NCBI RefSeq assembly: GCF_028858725.1
Contig: NC_084759.1
Coordinates: 137,250,171 to 137,314,170, forward strand
Direction: 5' to 3'
From: Colius striatus
Taxonomy: Eukaryota > Chordata > Aves > Coliiformes > Coliidae
DNA length: 64,000 bases
A program made the position numbers and the translations under genes. Numbering within the stretch: the stretch's first letter is position 1; each line of letters starts with the position of its first letter. Below are positions 51,501-56,173 of this stretch, piece by piece. The notes under the pieces are model-generated. The model did no database searches. It saw nothing but the letters and a program-made list of their open reading frames with translations, and was not told the DNA's origin.

Positions 51501-52383
51501 TACCTCAAGAGAGTAAATAACTCAGTCTTGTTTTTCTTCAATTGTTAACCTTGGCATCAGGGTGTAGCTGTGAAATTCACAGTCAGCCCAGCACAGACCT
51601 TCAAAACTCAAGAATTATTCTTAGCAGCTGTTCCACGGGGTATAAAGTTGCTTTGATGTTCCCTCAATCTAATTGAAAAGCATCTGTGCTATCCTCATGC
51701 CCTTTGTCTTGACTGGGAAGACTTCTTTTTAATCCCCTGATCAGCCTTACTAAGCAGAACATAAACACGACATTTAGAAAAGGATAGTTCCCACACATCT
51801 TTCACCTCAGTGTTCACTACCAACAACTCCTCTTCCGTTACTTTAAGTTAATTCTGCAATTACTCAAAGCCTCAAAATAGATGTTACTGGGTTTTTCCCA
51901 TAGTCTGTTTTAGTACAATGGCAGACATGACCTGTAACAAACTCACAGCCATAAAAAGGCATGGTGCTTAACAGGAGACTATACCTTTTGACATCTTTTT
52001 ATTTTTAATCATTAAGAGCTCCATGTTACAAATAATCTAAGAAATCCTTCACCCACACCCCTGAGGAAATAATACACCTTTCCTTCCTCCCTTCTCCCTC
52101 CTGAGTCTTTATTTTTTCTCCTCACATGCTGACTGCAATGAAAGATTATGGAACGAAGCAGAATCATACACATCCTGCCTCTGAATCTCAAACAATAAAT
52201 CTCATGGGAACTGAAATCTCCTTCGCAAAGCACAAATAGTAAGAGCATTAAAATCTGTAAAGGCAAGCCGGGAAACTGCTGGTTTCCTTGCCTGTCAGAG
52301 AAAAGTGCCTCTGCTACCCCACATCCTCCAGAGGATGGACGGGGGGCTTTCGGCAGGAAACCCGCTCCGCTTACCTTCATCAT
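434..52383 (-). CDS. BCAT1: BCAT1, cytosolic branched-chain amino acid aminotransferase (nine of its coding exons; 3' end outside window)
   Basis: The enzyme transfers the amino group of leucine, isoleucine or valine to 2-oxoglutarate, reversibly, in the cytosol, using pyridoxal phosphate (fold type IV aminotransferase). The nine exons splice in frame to 349 codons. Numbered from the first ATG, landmarks are Arg120 in NMDRM (phosphate contact), Lys223 in GTGDCKLGG (Schiff-base lysine), Glu258 in TEVGTMN (pyridine nitrogen contact) and the CIVC redox pair Cys336/Cys339. Each is one higher than its human BCAT1 counterpart, because two tandem ATGs open the frame here. Human BCAT1 has 386 residues; about 38 C-terminal residues, starting in the TIHIPTMENG region, are missing because they lie left of position 1. 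The family choice rests on closer similarity to BCAT1 than to mitochondrial BCAT2: no transit peptide, and the exons read [10 protein letters not shown] and YGSSIYAQ. Splice donors are all GT and acceptors all AG. No frameshift or stop was found. Certainty is very high for the family and high for the paralogue. Confidence 0.97.
575..2584 (-). other. BCAT1 intron 8
   Basis: The intron of 2010 bp is AT-rich and non-coding. The only recognised content is a CR1 3' end near 2350-2487, listed separately. I see nothing else with support. Confidence 0.85.
2350..2487 (+). mobile_element. CR1 LINE, 3' end fragment
   Basis: The segment carries the CR1 3' UTR signature: a degraded CAGGTTGGAC...CTGGGCAG block, then GGGAGGTTGGACTAAATAACCTTTAAAGG-type text, CTTCCAACCC and the tail ATTCTATGATTC. 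The 5' edge is approximate. Divergence from the standard end suggests an older copy than the ones at 14.7 kb and 21.3 kb. Confidence 0.85.
2585..2670 (-). CDS. BCAT1: BCAT1 coding exon 8 (residues 274-302)
   Basis: The 86-bp exon has acceptor CTTGACAG and donor GTGAGT. It starts with the last two bases of the split glutamate codon and ends in phase 0 after Trp302. It encodes [20 protein letters not shown] and then ILDLSRNW. The [14 protein letters not shown] block is diagnostic of branched-chain aminotransferases. Confidence 0.97.
2895..3768 (-). mobile_element. CR1 LINE, 5'-truncated copy with the end of ORF2
   Basis: On the minus strand this copy reads from the C-terminal part of the reverse-transcriptase ORF to the 3' tail, which appears on the plus strand as CATAGAATCATAGAATGG at 2895. 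A 174-codon open stretch at 3121-3645 carries [39 protein letters not shown] and [10 protein letters not shown], typical of CR1 ORF2 downstream of the catalytic domain. The copy is 5'-truncated near 3768, as is usual for CR1. It is inserted in the same orientation as BCAT1. Confidence 0.95.
5585..6131 (+). mobile_element. CR1 LINE with an internal deletion
   Basis: The left part (about 5590-5836) encodes reverse-transcriptase text such as the [11 protein letters not shown] region. The sequence then jumps, near 5837, from the ...TTTAACATCTTC position to the 3' UTR text CATCCCTTTTTTTC. Compared with the copy at 14741-15710, roughly 0.6 kb between these points is missing. The 3' end is intact: AGATGATCTCTAAAGGTCCC-type text and the tail TTCTATGATTCTATGA. 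Confidence 0.92.
8716..8858 (-). CDS. BCAT1: BCAT1 coding exon 7 (residues 226-274)
   Basis: The 143-bp exon has acceptor TGGAAG and donor GTATGG. It begins with the last base of a split glycine codon and ends with the first base of a split glutamate codon. It encodes [24 protein letters not shown] and [10 protein letters not shown]. Glu258 of EVGTMN corresponds to the cofactor-binding glutamate (human Glu257). This is the most conserved exon of the gene in the window. Confidence 0.98.
8859..10533 (-). other. BCAT1 intron 6
   Basis: This 1675-bp intron is AT-rich and unique. I recognise no repeat, gene or RNA inside it. Confidence 0.8.
10534..10697 (-). CDS. BCAT1: BCAT1 coding exon 6 with the PLP lysine (residues 172-226)
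   Basis: The 164-bp exon has acceptor TTTTCAG and donor GTAAGA. It starts in phase 0 and ends with two bases (GG) of a glycine codon completed in exon 7. Blocks include [35 protein letters not shown] and [14 protein letters not shown]. Lys223 in DCKLGG is the residue that binds pyridoxal phosphate as an internal aldimine in this family. Confidence 0.97.
11436..11530 (-). mobile_element. CR1 LINE, 3' end fragment
   Basis: The plus strand reads CCACAGAATCATAGAACAAT, then GGAAGGTACCTCTGGAGAAC and CCCCCTGCTAAAGC, the reverse complement of a CR1 3' UTR. The fragment is diverged and ends near 11530. It belongs to a different, older subfamily than the CATAGAATGGTAGGGG copies. Confidence 0.82.
12553..12567 (+). 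promoter_or_regulatory. CTCF-like motif in intron 5
   Basis: CCCACTAGGTGGTGG resembles the CTCF core (CCASYAGRKGGCRS) with one mismatch at a usually strong C position. It lies in a small CpG-containing patch within an AT-rich intron. The match is imperfect, so the call is weak. Confidence 0.3.
12745..12864 (-). CDS. BCAT1: BCAT1 coding exon 5 (residues 132-171)
   Basis: The 120-bp exon has acceptor TTCCCAG and donor GTGTGA, phase 0 at both ends, and encodes 40 residues. Key blocks are [25 protein letters not shown] and LIGTE. The first residue is Cys where human BCAT1 has Val (LP-C-FD versus LP-V-FD). The tail LIGTE joins directly to PSLGVKKP of the next exon, as in all vertebrate BCATs. Confidence 0.96.
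12865..13738 (-). other. BCAT1 intron 4
   Basis: This is the shortest intron in the window, 874 bp. It is unique AT-rich sequence with no recognised repeat or gene. Confidence 0.85.
13739..13849 (-). CDS. BCAT1: BCAT1 coding exon 4 (residues 95-131)
   Basis: The 111-bp exon has acceptor GATAG and donor GTATGT, phase 0 at both ends, and encodes 37 residues. It carries [20 protein letters not shown] and then LNMDRM. Arg120 of NMDRM matches human Arg119, which contacts the cofactor phosphate. The stretch after it ([10 protein letters not shown]) differs slightly from human. Confidence 0.97.
14741..15710 (+). mobile_element. CR1 LINE, longest copy in the window, 5'-truncated
   Basis: This is about 970 bp of CR1 in the antisense direction relative to BCAT1. 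The reverse-transcriptase frame is open from 14796 and carries [24 protein letters not shown] text in another frame near the start, then [27 protein letters not shown] and [15 protein letters not shown] at 15261-15263 breaks that frame, which then continues to 15467. The 3' UTR and tail (CACTCTATGTTTCTATGATT) follow. It is dead through truncation and the stop. Confidence 0.95.
17236..17293. repeat. T-rich then A-rich low-complexity stretch
   Basis: A run of TTTGTTTTGTTG and long T tracts is followed directly by AATTT and an 11-12 base A run, giving an imperfect inverted arrangement of T and A tracts. It is simple sequence with no evidence of a mobile element around it. Confidence 0.75.
18106..18306 (-). 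CDS. BCAT1: BCAT1 coding exon 3 (residues 28-94)
   Basis: The 201-bp exon has acceptor CCTTCAG and donor GTGAGT, phase 0 at both ends, and encodes 67 residues. Recognisable blocks are [35 protein letters not shown] and [16 protein letters not shown]. This is the start of the small domain of the fold, including the conserved FGTVFTDHM-type and LHYAVE segments of BCAT1. Confidence 0.97.
18908..18955 (+). mobile_element. Fragment of an avian endogenous-retrovirus LTR
   Basis: The text TGACTGGGATAGAGTTAATT followed by TTCTTTACAGTAGCTAGTAT matches the well-known beginning of a widespread avian ERVK-type LTR (from memory of the family). Only about 48 bp is recognisable; the rest of the LTR is absent. 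Confidence 0.65.
21314..21512 (+). mobile_element. CR1 LINE, 3' UTR fragment
   Basis: This copy starts in the GGGAAGGTGAGGGA region of the CR1 3' UTR and runs through GTCTTCAAGACCCAACTTCA, GTGACCTGATCTAAGTGG, the AGATCCCTTCCAACCC block and the tail ATTCTATGATTCTATGAT. It belongs to the same subfamily as the copies at 5.6, 14.7 and 29.8 kb. Confidence 0.93.
24789..25667 (-). mobile_element. Solo LTR of an avian ERV, sense with BCAT1
   Basis: On the minus strand the 879-bp element begins TGTCATGGTTTAG and ends CTAAACCAGGACA; these termini are inverted copies (12 of 13 match) and have the canonical TG...CA ends. The flanks are AAGCT on the left and AAACT on the right, a 5-bp target duplication with one mismatch. 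A five-base duplication fits ERVL-type integration. No internal retroviral genes are present, so it is a solo LTR. The minus-strand text CTTCCCCAAGCTGAGT near the 3' end resembles CTCCCCAAGTTGAGT in the LTR at 55 kb, supporting the orientation. Open frames inside it (for example 25091-25500) are incidental. Confidence 0.85.
29791..29860 (+). mobile_element. CR1 LINE, last 70 bp
   Basis: TCTGCAGGGGGGTTGGACCA, then AGATGATCTCTAAAGGTCCC and the tail ATTCTATGATTCTATGA form the extreme 3' end of a CR1 copy. It is a very short 5'-truncated insertion with a nearly consensus-looking sequence, so probably fairly young. Confidence 0.92.
31843..31933. repeat. Tandem duplication, period 50 bp
   Basis: The block ACTGTCAGAGATTTTGGTTG followed by TTTATTTATAT occurs at 31847 and again at 31897. 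The second copy lacks the GTTATA inserted in the first and ends TCTACAG. Two copies only; a local duplication rather than a satellite. Confidence 0.9.
32798..32873. repeat. Tandem duplication, period 41 bp
   Basis: GAAACCAAAAATTAGATTTA, followed by CCTATGGAAACAGG in the first unit and GCTATGGAAATAGG in the second, is repeated at 32798 and 32839. A few substitutions separate the two units. Confidence 0.9.
33167..33216. repeat. Direct repeat of a 16-mer, period 34 bp
   Basis: AAACTATAAATGTAAC occurs identically at 33167-33182 and 33201-33216. The spacer contains a second small repeat, ACTTCTTAAA and ACTTCTTAAA at 33181 and 33194. It looks like replication slippage. Confidence 0.85.
34964..35072 (-). 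other. Exon-like segment in intron 2, unassigned
   Basis: The minus strand reads TTATTTCCTTTTAG (a strong acceptor) directly before 35072, and GTGAGT (a strong donor) directly after 34964, bounding 109 bp. One frame opens with ATG and reads [20 protein letters not shown] and then DLFENNKEF up to the donor; another frame is open throughout. I recognise no protein in either. Length 109 would shift the BCAT1 frame if included. It may be an alternative or cryptic exon, or chance. Confidence 0.2.
36152..36223 (-). CDS. BCAT1: BCAT1 coding exon 2 (residues 4-27)
   Basis: This 72-bp exon has acceptor TTCTTTTAG and donor GTATTT, in phase 0 at both ends. It encodes 24 residues starting [10 protein letters not shown] and ending ESFK. 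The human counterpart is also 24 residues, starts DCSNGCSA and ends GTFK. This is the poorly conserved N-terminal region before the catalytic fold, so the match rests on length, phase, the Asp-Cys start, the Cys-Ser-Ala block and the Phe-Lys end. It is too short to appear as a long open frame. Confidence 0.92.
36989..37022 (+). other. G-quadruplex motif in intron 1
   Basis: Five runs of three or more G lie within 34 bases (GGGG, GGG, GGGG, GGGG, then eight G) separated by loops of 1 to 6 bases. This meets the standard G4 pattern on the plus strand, the template strand for BCAT1. It is about 770 bp upstream of exon 2. Confidence 0.7.
41283..41337. repeat. A-rich low-complexity tract
   Basis: Successive A runs separated by GAGG, CCC and CAAC make up about 55 bp of purine/A-rich simple sequence. 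No flanking mobile element was recognised. Confidence 0.8.
47216..47256. repeat. Poly-A with AGAAAACAAA repeats
   Basis: A run of about 16 A is followed by three imperfect AGAAAACAAA units. It could be the tail of a retrotransposed sequence, but I recognise no body next to it. Confidence 0.8.
48051..48070 (+). repeat. Isolated CR1-type tail repeat
   Basis: GATTCTATGATTCTATGATT is the octamer repeat that ends CR1 elements, but the bases to its left are not CR1-like. It sits 18 bp left of a minus-oriented CR1 copy, so two tails face each other. Confidence 0.6.
48088..48340 (-). mobile_element. CR1 LINE, older subfamily, 3' end
   Basis: The plus strand reads TCACAGAATCACAGAATGGT at the 3' end, then AGCCCTGTCCAACCTCCCCT, GAGGCATTCACAACCTCTCT and CCTCACAGTAAAGAACTTCT, the reverse complement of a CR1 3' region. 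The left edge is clear, the right edge approximate. Confidence 0.88.
48448..48465. repeat. (ACC)n microsatellite, six units
   Basis: Six perfect ACC units followed by ATC and ACT. In the antisense direction they spell a run of valines in an incidental open frame that is not a gene. Confidence 0.9.
48628..49045 (-). mobile_element. CR1 LINE, ancient copy
   Basis: The reverse complement is a degraded CR1 3' part: GGAAAGGGCCTCCGGAGGTC, CTAGTCCAATCTCCTGCTCA, TTCTTGTCTTCTGGCCATAC and CCTCCTCTTCTCCAGACTGA on the plus strand. It lacks the terminal octamers and is more diverged than the other copies. Edges are approximate. Confidence 0.82.
52375..52383 (-). CDS. BCAT1: BCAT1 coding exon 1 (start codon, 9 coding bases)
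   Basis: The reverse strand reads ATGATGAAG followed by the donor GTAAGC, so only Met-Met-Lys is encoded before the first intron. Human BCAT1 also has a minimal first coding exon ending in Lys, followed by an exon starting Asp-Cys, and exon 2 here starts the same way. Both ATGs have A at -3. The first is AAGC-ATG-A; the second would make the numbering identical to the human protein. The 5' UTR continues upstream into the CpG island, but its start cannot be read from sequence alone. Confidence 0.88.
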
Positions 52384-52778
52384 GCTTGCGGAGCGGGGGT
52401 CCTTCCCTGCCGCGGCGGAGCGGGCTCTCGGTGGCCGCCGCTCCTGCTAGAGCCCCGCGGACCTCCCAGCCCCCGGCTGCGGGCACGGGTATAGGCGCGG
52501 GCGTGGCGGGCGCTGCGCGGGCTTAGGGCCGGCCGATCCCACCCGACTGCGGGCGCTGGCGTGGCCACTGCTGCTGCCGTGGCCGCTTGCCGCCGCTTGC
52601 GGGCTCCGATTGCATCAGCGTGTGAGGGCGGTGCGCGCGGCGGGCGCCGCTGGGGAGAGCGGCGAGGGGCTGGGGGCAGCCCCGCCTCGCCACTGCCGAC
52701 GGCCGCGCACACCGCCAGGCGGGCCGCCCCCGCGCCCGCCTGGCCCTGGGGAGCTCCGGCTGCGCCCCGGCCCGCCAT
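52380..52778 (-). other. Possible overlapping upstream ORF in the BCAT1 leader
   Basis: A 132-codon frame opens with ATG at 52778 in a strong context (G at -3, G at +4) and stops at a TGA inside the tandem start ATGATGAAG, in a different frame from BCAT1. It matters only if transcription starts upstream of 52778. GC-rich DNA easily gives long open frames, and the product is a low-complexity Ala/Gly/Arg/Pro sequence, so it is not called as a protein. Confidence 0.25.
52609..52617 (-). promoter_or_regulatory. C/EBP-ATF composite (amino acid response) motif
   Basis: TGATGCAAT on the minus strand (ATTGCATCA on the plus) fits the TGATGNAAN consensus bound by ATF4 with C/EBP partners, and is identical to the element described in the CHOP promoter. 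It is about 226 bp upstream of the BCAT1 ATG inside the CpG island. Function is inferred from motif and position only; the same 9-mer also occurs in introns at 16909, 21280, 23236 and 43561. Confidence 0.5.
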
Positions 52779-52860
52779 CGCGCCGGCGGGAGCTGATCCA
52801 TCGCTCGGAGGGGCACATCTGCTCCCAGGGTCAGCGGTGGTCCGTGGCCCGTCCCTAAAA

Positions 52861-55042
52861 TGGCCTCATGTCATATGCTGTGCCTACCAAGTGGAGGCAA
52901 CTAAATGCTTTTGCTGTAATTTATACTGAGGACAGCATGTACTTCTTACCCCTTGCCCTTAACGAGTATTAAGAAACTCCTCATTTTCAGTCTCTGAGTC
53001 ATTTTCTCCTTCCTTCGTCCACGTCCTCTGACACATCTAACACCTCACAGTTTACCCCTCCCCAGCAGCTCTCCAGCGCTCTGGCGCCGAGGCGGCCCTT
53101 CAGCAGGCCTTACATCTGCCCTGCTGGGTACACTGCTTGTGCTAAGCCCTCCAGCGCTGGTGAGAACGCAGGAAGGGCCCACACAACCCATTTCGTTTGG
53201 AACTAGGTGTGATTGCCAGATGTTTCACCATGGGACTCTGGGTCCTCCCCCTGCTAACCAGTGCTCAGTCCATGCTGAAGTCCACATAGTCACACCTTCA
53301 CAGCACTTTAACATCTCGGCTGGCCATTTACAGTCAGTTGGGATGTACTACTGTATCCCTGATTACTGTGTGTGGACACCTGGCAGACAGGTGGCCAGTG
53401 CCTGAAGACGAATAAACATCAGAGGACAGTGTACTTGGTTTCTTTTACCAGTGCTGCTGCCAGTGAAACTGTAGAGTAGCAGTACAACATAACTGTGAAT
53501 TTTGAAGGTAAAATCCCAGCGTAACTACAGGGTTCACAACGTGCTTACTTTCATCCTTACTGATTTTACGTTAAAGTATTTTTCTCCTTTACTACTGTTT
53601 TTGTAAATGTTTCCCCCTTCTGATCTCCTTGAGAGTAGTTGCAGAAAGCTGTTTCATCTCAGTGCTACTGTCAAAAGTGTCAGGTTCTGCTTTGCATGAG
53701 ATATGTATAGTGCCAGAGATTGGTTACATAAGCATAAGCAGATCTTTGATCCTGCTGCTCTTCAGCCAAGTAAGAAAGTGCTATTTAAGGGCATTAGAAA
53801 ACCTTGGATTACAAAGAAACACCGGTAAGCGACCATACCCAAAATTAAACTTTGTGGGAACAGTGATGTTTCAGTAGCTATTTACAAGAGAAAAAAGATG
53901 GAGAGAAAAACAGGAGGCAGAGAAGGCAGCGAAGAAGCATCGGACAAATACAAATCATCACCAGTGAACTACTACTCTGGGCTCATGAGAGCAATTCAGC
54001 CCATTCACAATGAATTATCTTCGGATTATAACCACAACATAGGGACAATCATCCTGAGTCAGGTTAAAGGTCCATTTAATTTAATGTCCCATCTCTGACA
54101 GTCTACAATAACAATGCCTACAGAGGAGTTACAAGAACAGACTAAGCATGCAAGGTCACTTTCCTGATATGCTCGTTTAGCCTCAAGGGTTTTGTACCAC
54201 AGCACTTTCCTGAAAGGTGTATTCTTTAGGTTTAACAGTTCTTGGTTTTTGTTTTTCTGTTACTTTTTGTCTCTTGAACCCATGTAAAATCTGAAAGATC
54301 TTGTGCTGATGAGTTCCACAATTTTTCTCTCTTCTGTGGAAAAATGCATAACTTGGTTTTATTTTGAACTTGCCACTTGAAAATGTCCCATCATGCTCCC
54401 TTCTTCTGATATTGTGAGACTACAAACACAAAGATCAAAATACTCATCCCTTCTATGTCATTTGTGATTTTACAGACTACTGTTGAATCCTCTTGTCAGC
54501 CACCTCCTTTTTTTTCCAGATGAACAGTCCTAATCTTTTTAGTTGTAATATAAAAACAGTTCCATACTCTTGATTATCCTTGATTCAGGATGAGGACAAG
54601 AACTACACAAATCTCCCAAAATGCATGTAACCATATTTAATTTGCTTTTCTTCCCCTCTTTTCCTACTACTGCCTGGTGTTCTGTTTCCTAATTTGAATG
54701 TTTCTGAGCACTAAACTGCACTGATATTTGTACAAACTAGCCAATTCCAAGATTTCTCTCCTGAAAGGTAACAGGTCAGTCTTTACATAAATGTAGCTTT
54801 TTCTTATTTTTTTTTTTTTTACCATGGTCATCATTCCATACTTGCAGACACTATTAGTATATGCTATTTTGAAAACTGTGTACTCCATTTCTTAAGGTCC
54901 TTCTGCAACTCTTTGCAGATAGCCCTAGTTTGGCTGCATAAGAAAGAAATTAAAAAGGAAAGAAAAGGGAAAGGAGAAATGTTATCTGCACTACAGAGGA
55001 TATATGCAAAGCCAAAACACTAAGTTATCTAGGATTCATATT
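52861..55042. other. Intergenic DNA upstream of BCAT1
   Basis: About 2.2 kb between the CpG island and the solo LTR. It includes a 14-base T run at 54807. I recognise no gene, RNA or repeat family. Confidence 0.7.
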
Positions 55043-56168
55043 TGTGGTGGTTTTGCCTGGGCCAGGTTTTGGAAGCAGGGAGGCTACAAGGGTGGCTTCT
55101 TTAAAGAAAAGATCTGCCAGAAGCTTCCCCTGTAGCTGATAGGGCCAATGCCAGTCAGTTCTAAGATGGACCATGCAGCTGATGAAAGCTGGACCAGTTA
55201 GTGATTGAGGTAACACCTCTGTGAATAATGTATTTGAGAAGAAGTTGCTCTGCAATTGCTAAACTGCAGCAGCAACAGGGAGTGAGAATGTGAAAACATT
55301 GCTGTGGACACCAAGGTCAGTGGAGAAGGAGGGGGAGGAGAATGCTTAGGCCCTGGAAGAAAGAGTCCTCTGTGACCTGTAGTGAAGACCATGGTGAGGC
55401 AGCTGCGCCCCTGCAGTCCATGCATGGAGGACACTGGCAAGCAGAGATCCACTCACAGCCTGTGGAGGACCCCATGCCGGAGCGGGTGGATGCCTGGAGG
55501 AGGCTGTGATTCTGTGGGAAGCCCACGTTGGAAAAAGTTCCTGGCAGGACCTGGGAGCCCGTGGGGAGAGAGGAGCCCATGCCAGAGCAGATTTGCTGTC
55601 AGGACTTGTGATCCTATGAGGGACTCATGCTGGAGCAGTCAGTACCTGAAGGACCGTTCTCCCCATGTTCGGGCAGGGTGTGAGGAGCTGCCCCTGTGGG
55701 AGGCCCCATGCCAGAGCAGTCTGTGAGGAACTGTAGCCCATGGGAAGGACCCACACTGGAGAAGTTCGTGAGGCACTGTCTCCCATGGGAGGGACCCCAC
55801 AGTGTAGCAGTAGGAAGTGTGAGGAGGCCTCACTGTGAGAAGAAGCAGCAGCAAAGTCCATCTGTAGTGAACTGACCATAACCCCCATCCCCTGTACTGC
55901 TGGGGGGGAAAGTAAGGAGAGTCCTGGAGGGGGAAGAGGTGGGGAGAGGTGTTTTAAGATTTGTTTTTATTTTTCATCTCTTTGTTCTTACTGTTCAGTT
56001 AATAAATCAAACCTTTTTCTCCCCAAGTTGAGTCTATTTTGCCTGTGACACTAATTGCTGAGTGATCTCCTTGTCCTTATCTCAACACACAAACCTCTCG
56101 TTATATTTTTTTCTCTTCCCTGTCCAATTGGTGGGCATCTGGCACCCAGCCAGGGCTAAACCACTACA
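55043..56168 (+). mobile_element. Solo LTR of an avian ERVL-type endogenous retrovirus
   Basis: The 1126-bp element begins TGTGGTGGTTTTGCCTGGGC and ends GCTAAACCACTACA, with TG...CA ends and near-perfect inverted termini. It is flanked by identical 5-bp duplications ATATT (55038-55042 and 56169-56173), which fits ERVL integration. An AATAAA signal is at 56001-56006. The middle is built of degenerate repeats of a CCCATGCC-GGAGC(A/G)G type motif. No gag, pol or env is next to it, so it is a solo LTR formed by recombination. Orientation follows the poly(A) signal and the characteristic CTGGCACCCAGCCAGGGC end. Confidence 0.93.
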
Positions 56169-56173
56169 ATATT

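Larger units (their letters stand above)
36224..52374 (-). other. BCAT1 intron 1
   Basis: The 16151-bp first intron contains a G-quadruplex motif (36989-37022), A-rich tracts near 41283 and 47216, an (ACC)n run at 48448, two old CR1 copies (48088-48340 and 48628-49045) and two CACGTG E-boxes (38946, 49919). I see no exon or RNA gene in 37023-48050 or 49046-52374. Part of 41560-41850 is rich in ATTA-type cores and could be a conserved regulatory element. Confidence 0.85.
52360..52860 (-). promoter_or_regulatory. BCAT1: BCAT1 CpG-island promoter and 5' UTR
   Basis: About 500 bp of strongly GC-rich, CpG-rich sequence surrounds the start codon (52383), in sharp contrast to the AT-rich flanks. 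GC boxes are visible (GGGCGG near 52626, CCGCCCC near 52724). No TATA box is obvious, as expected of a CpG-island promoter. It must contain the transcription start of BCAT1; the exact start is not readable. An ATTGCATCA element lies inside it. Confidence 0.85.

Noticed and set aside
434..52383. BCAT2 (mitochondrial) as the identity of the gene
   Set aside because: Exon texts such as [19 protein letters not shown], and [14 protein letters not shown] follow BCAT1; BCAT2 differs at these sites, and there is no mitochondrial transit peptide before the Asp-Cys exon.
52380..52929. Several long open frames across the BCAT1 CpG island on both strands
   Set aside because: GC-rich sequence lacks stop codons, so long frames arise by chance; products are low-complexity Ala/Gly/Pro/Arg. 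One is kept only as a possible upstream ORF.
55043..56168. A longer endogenous retrovirus around the LTR
   Set aside because: The 5-bp duplication abuts both ends of a single LTR, and no retroviral gene is found on either side.
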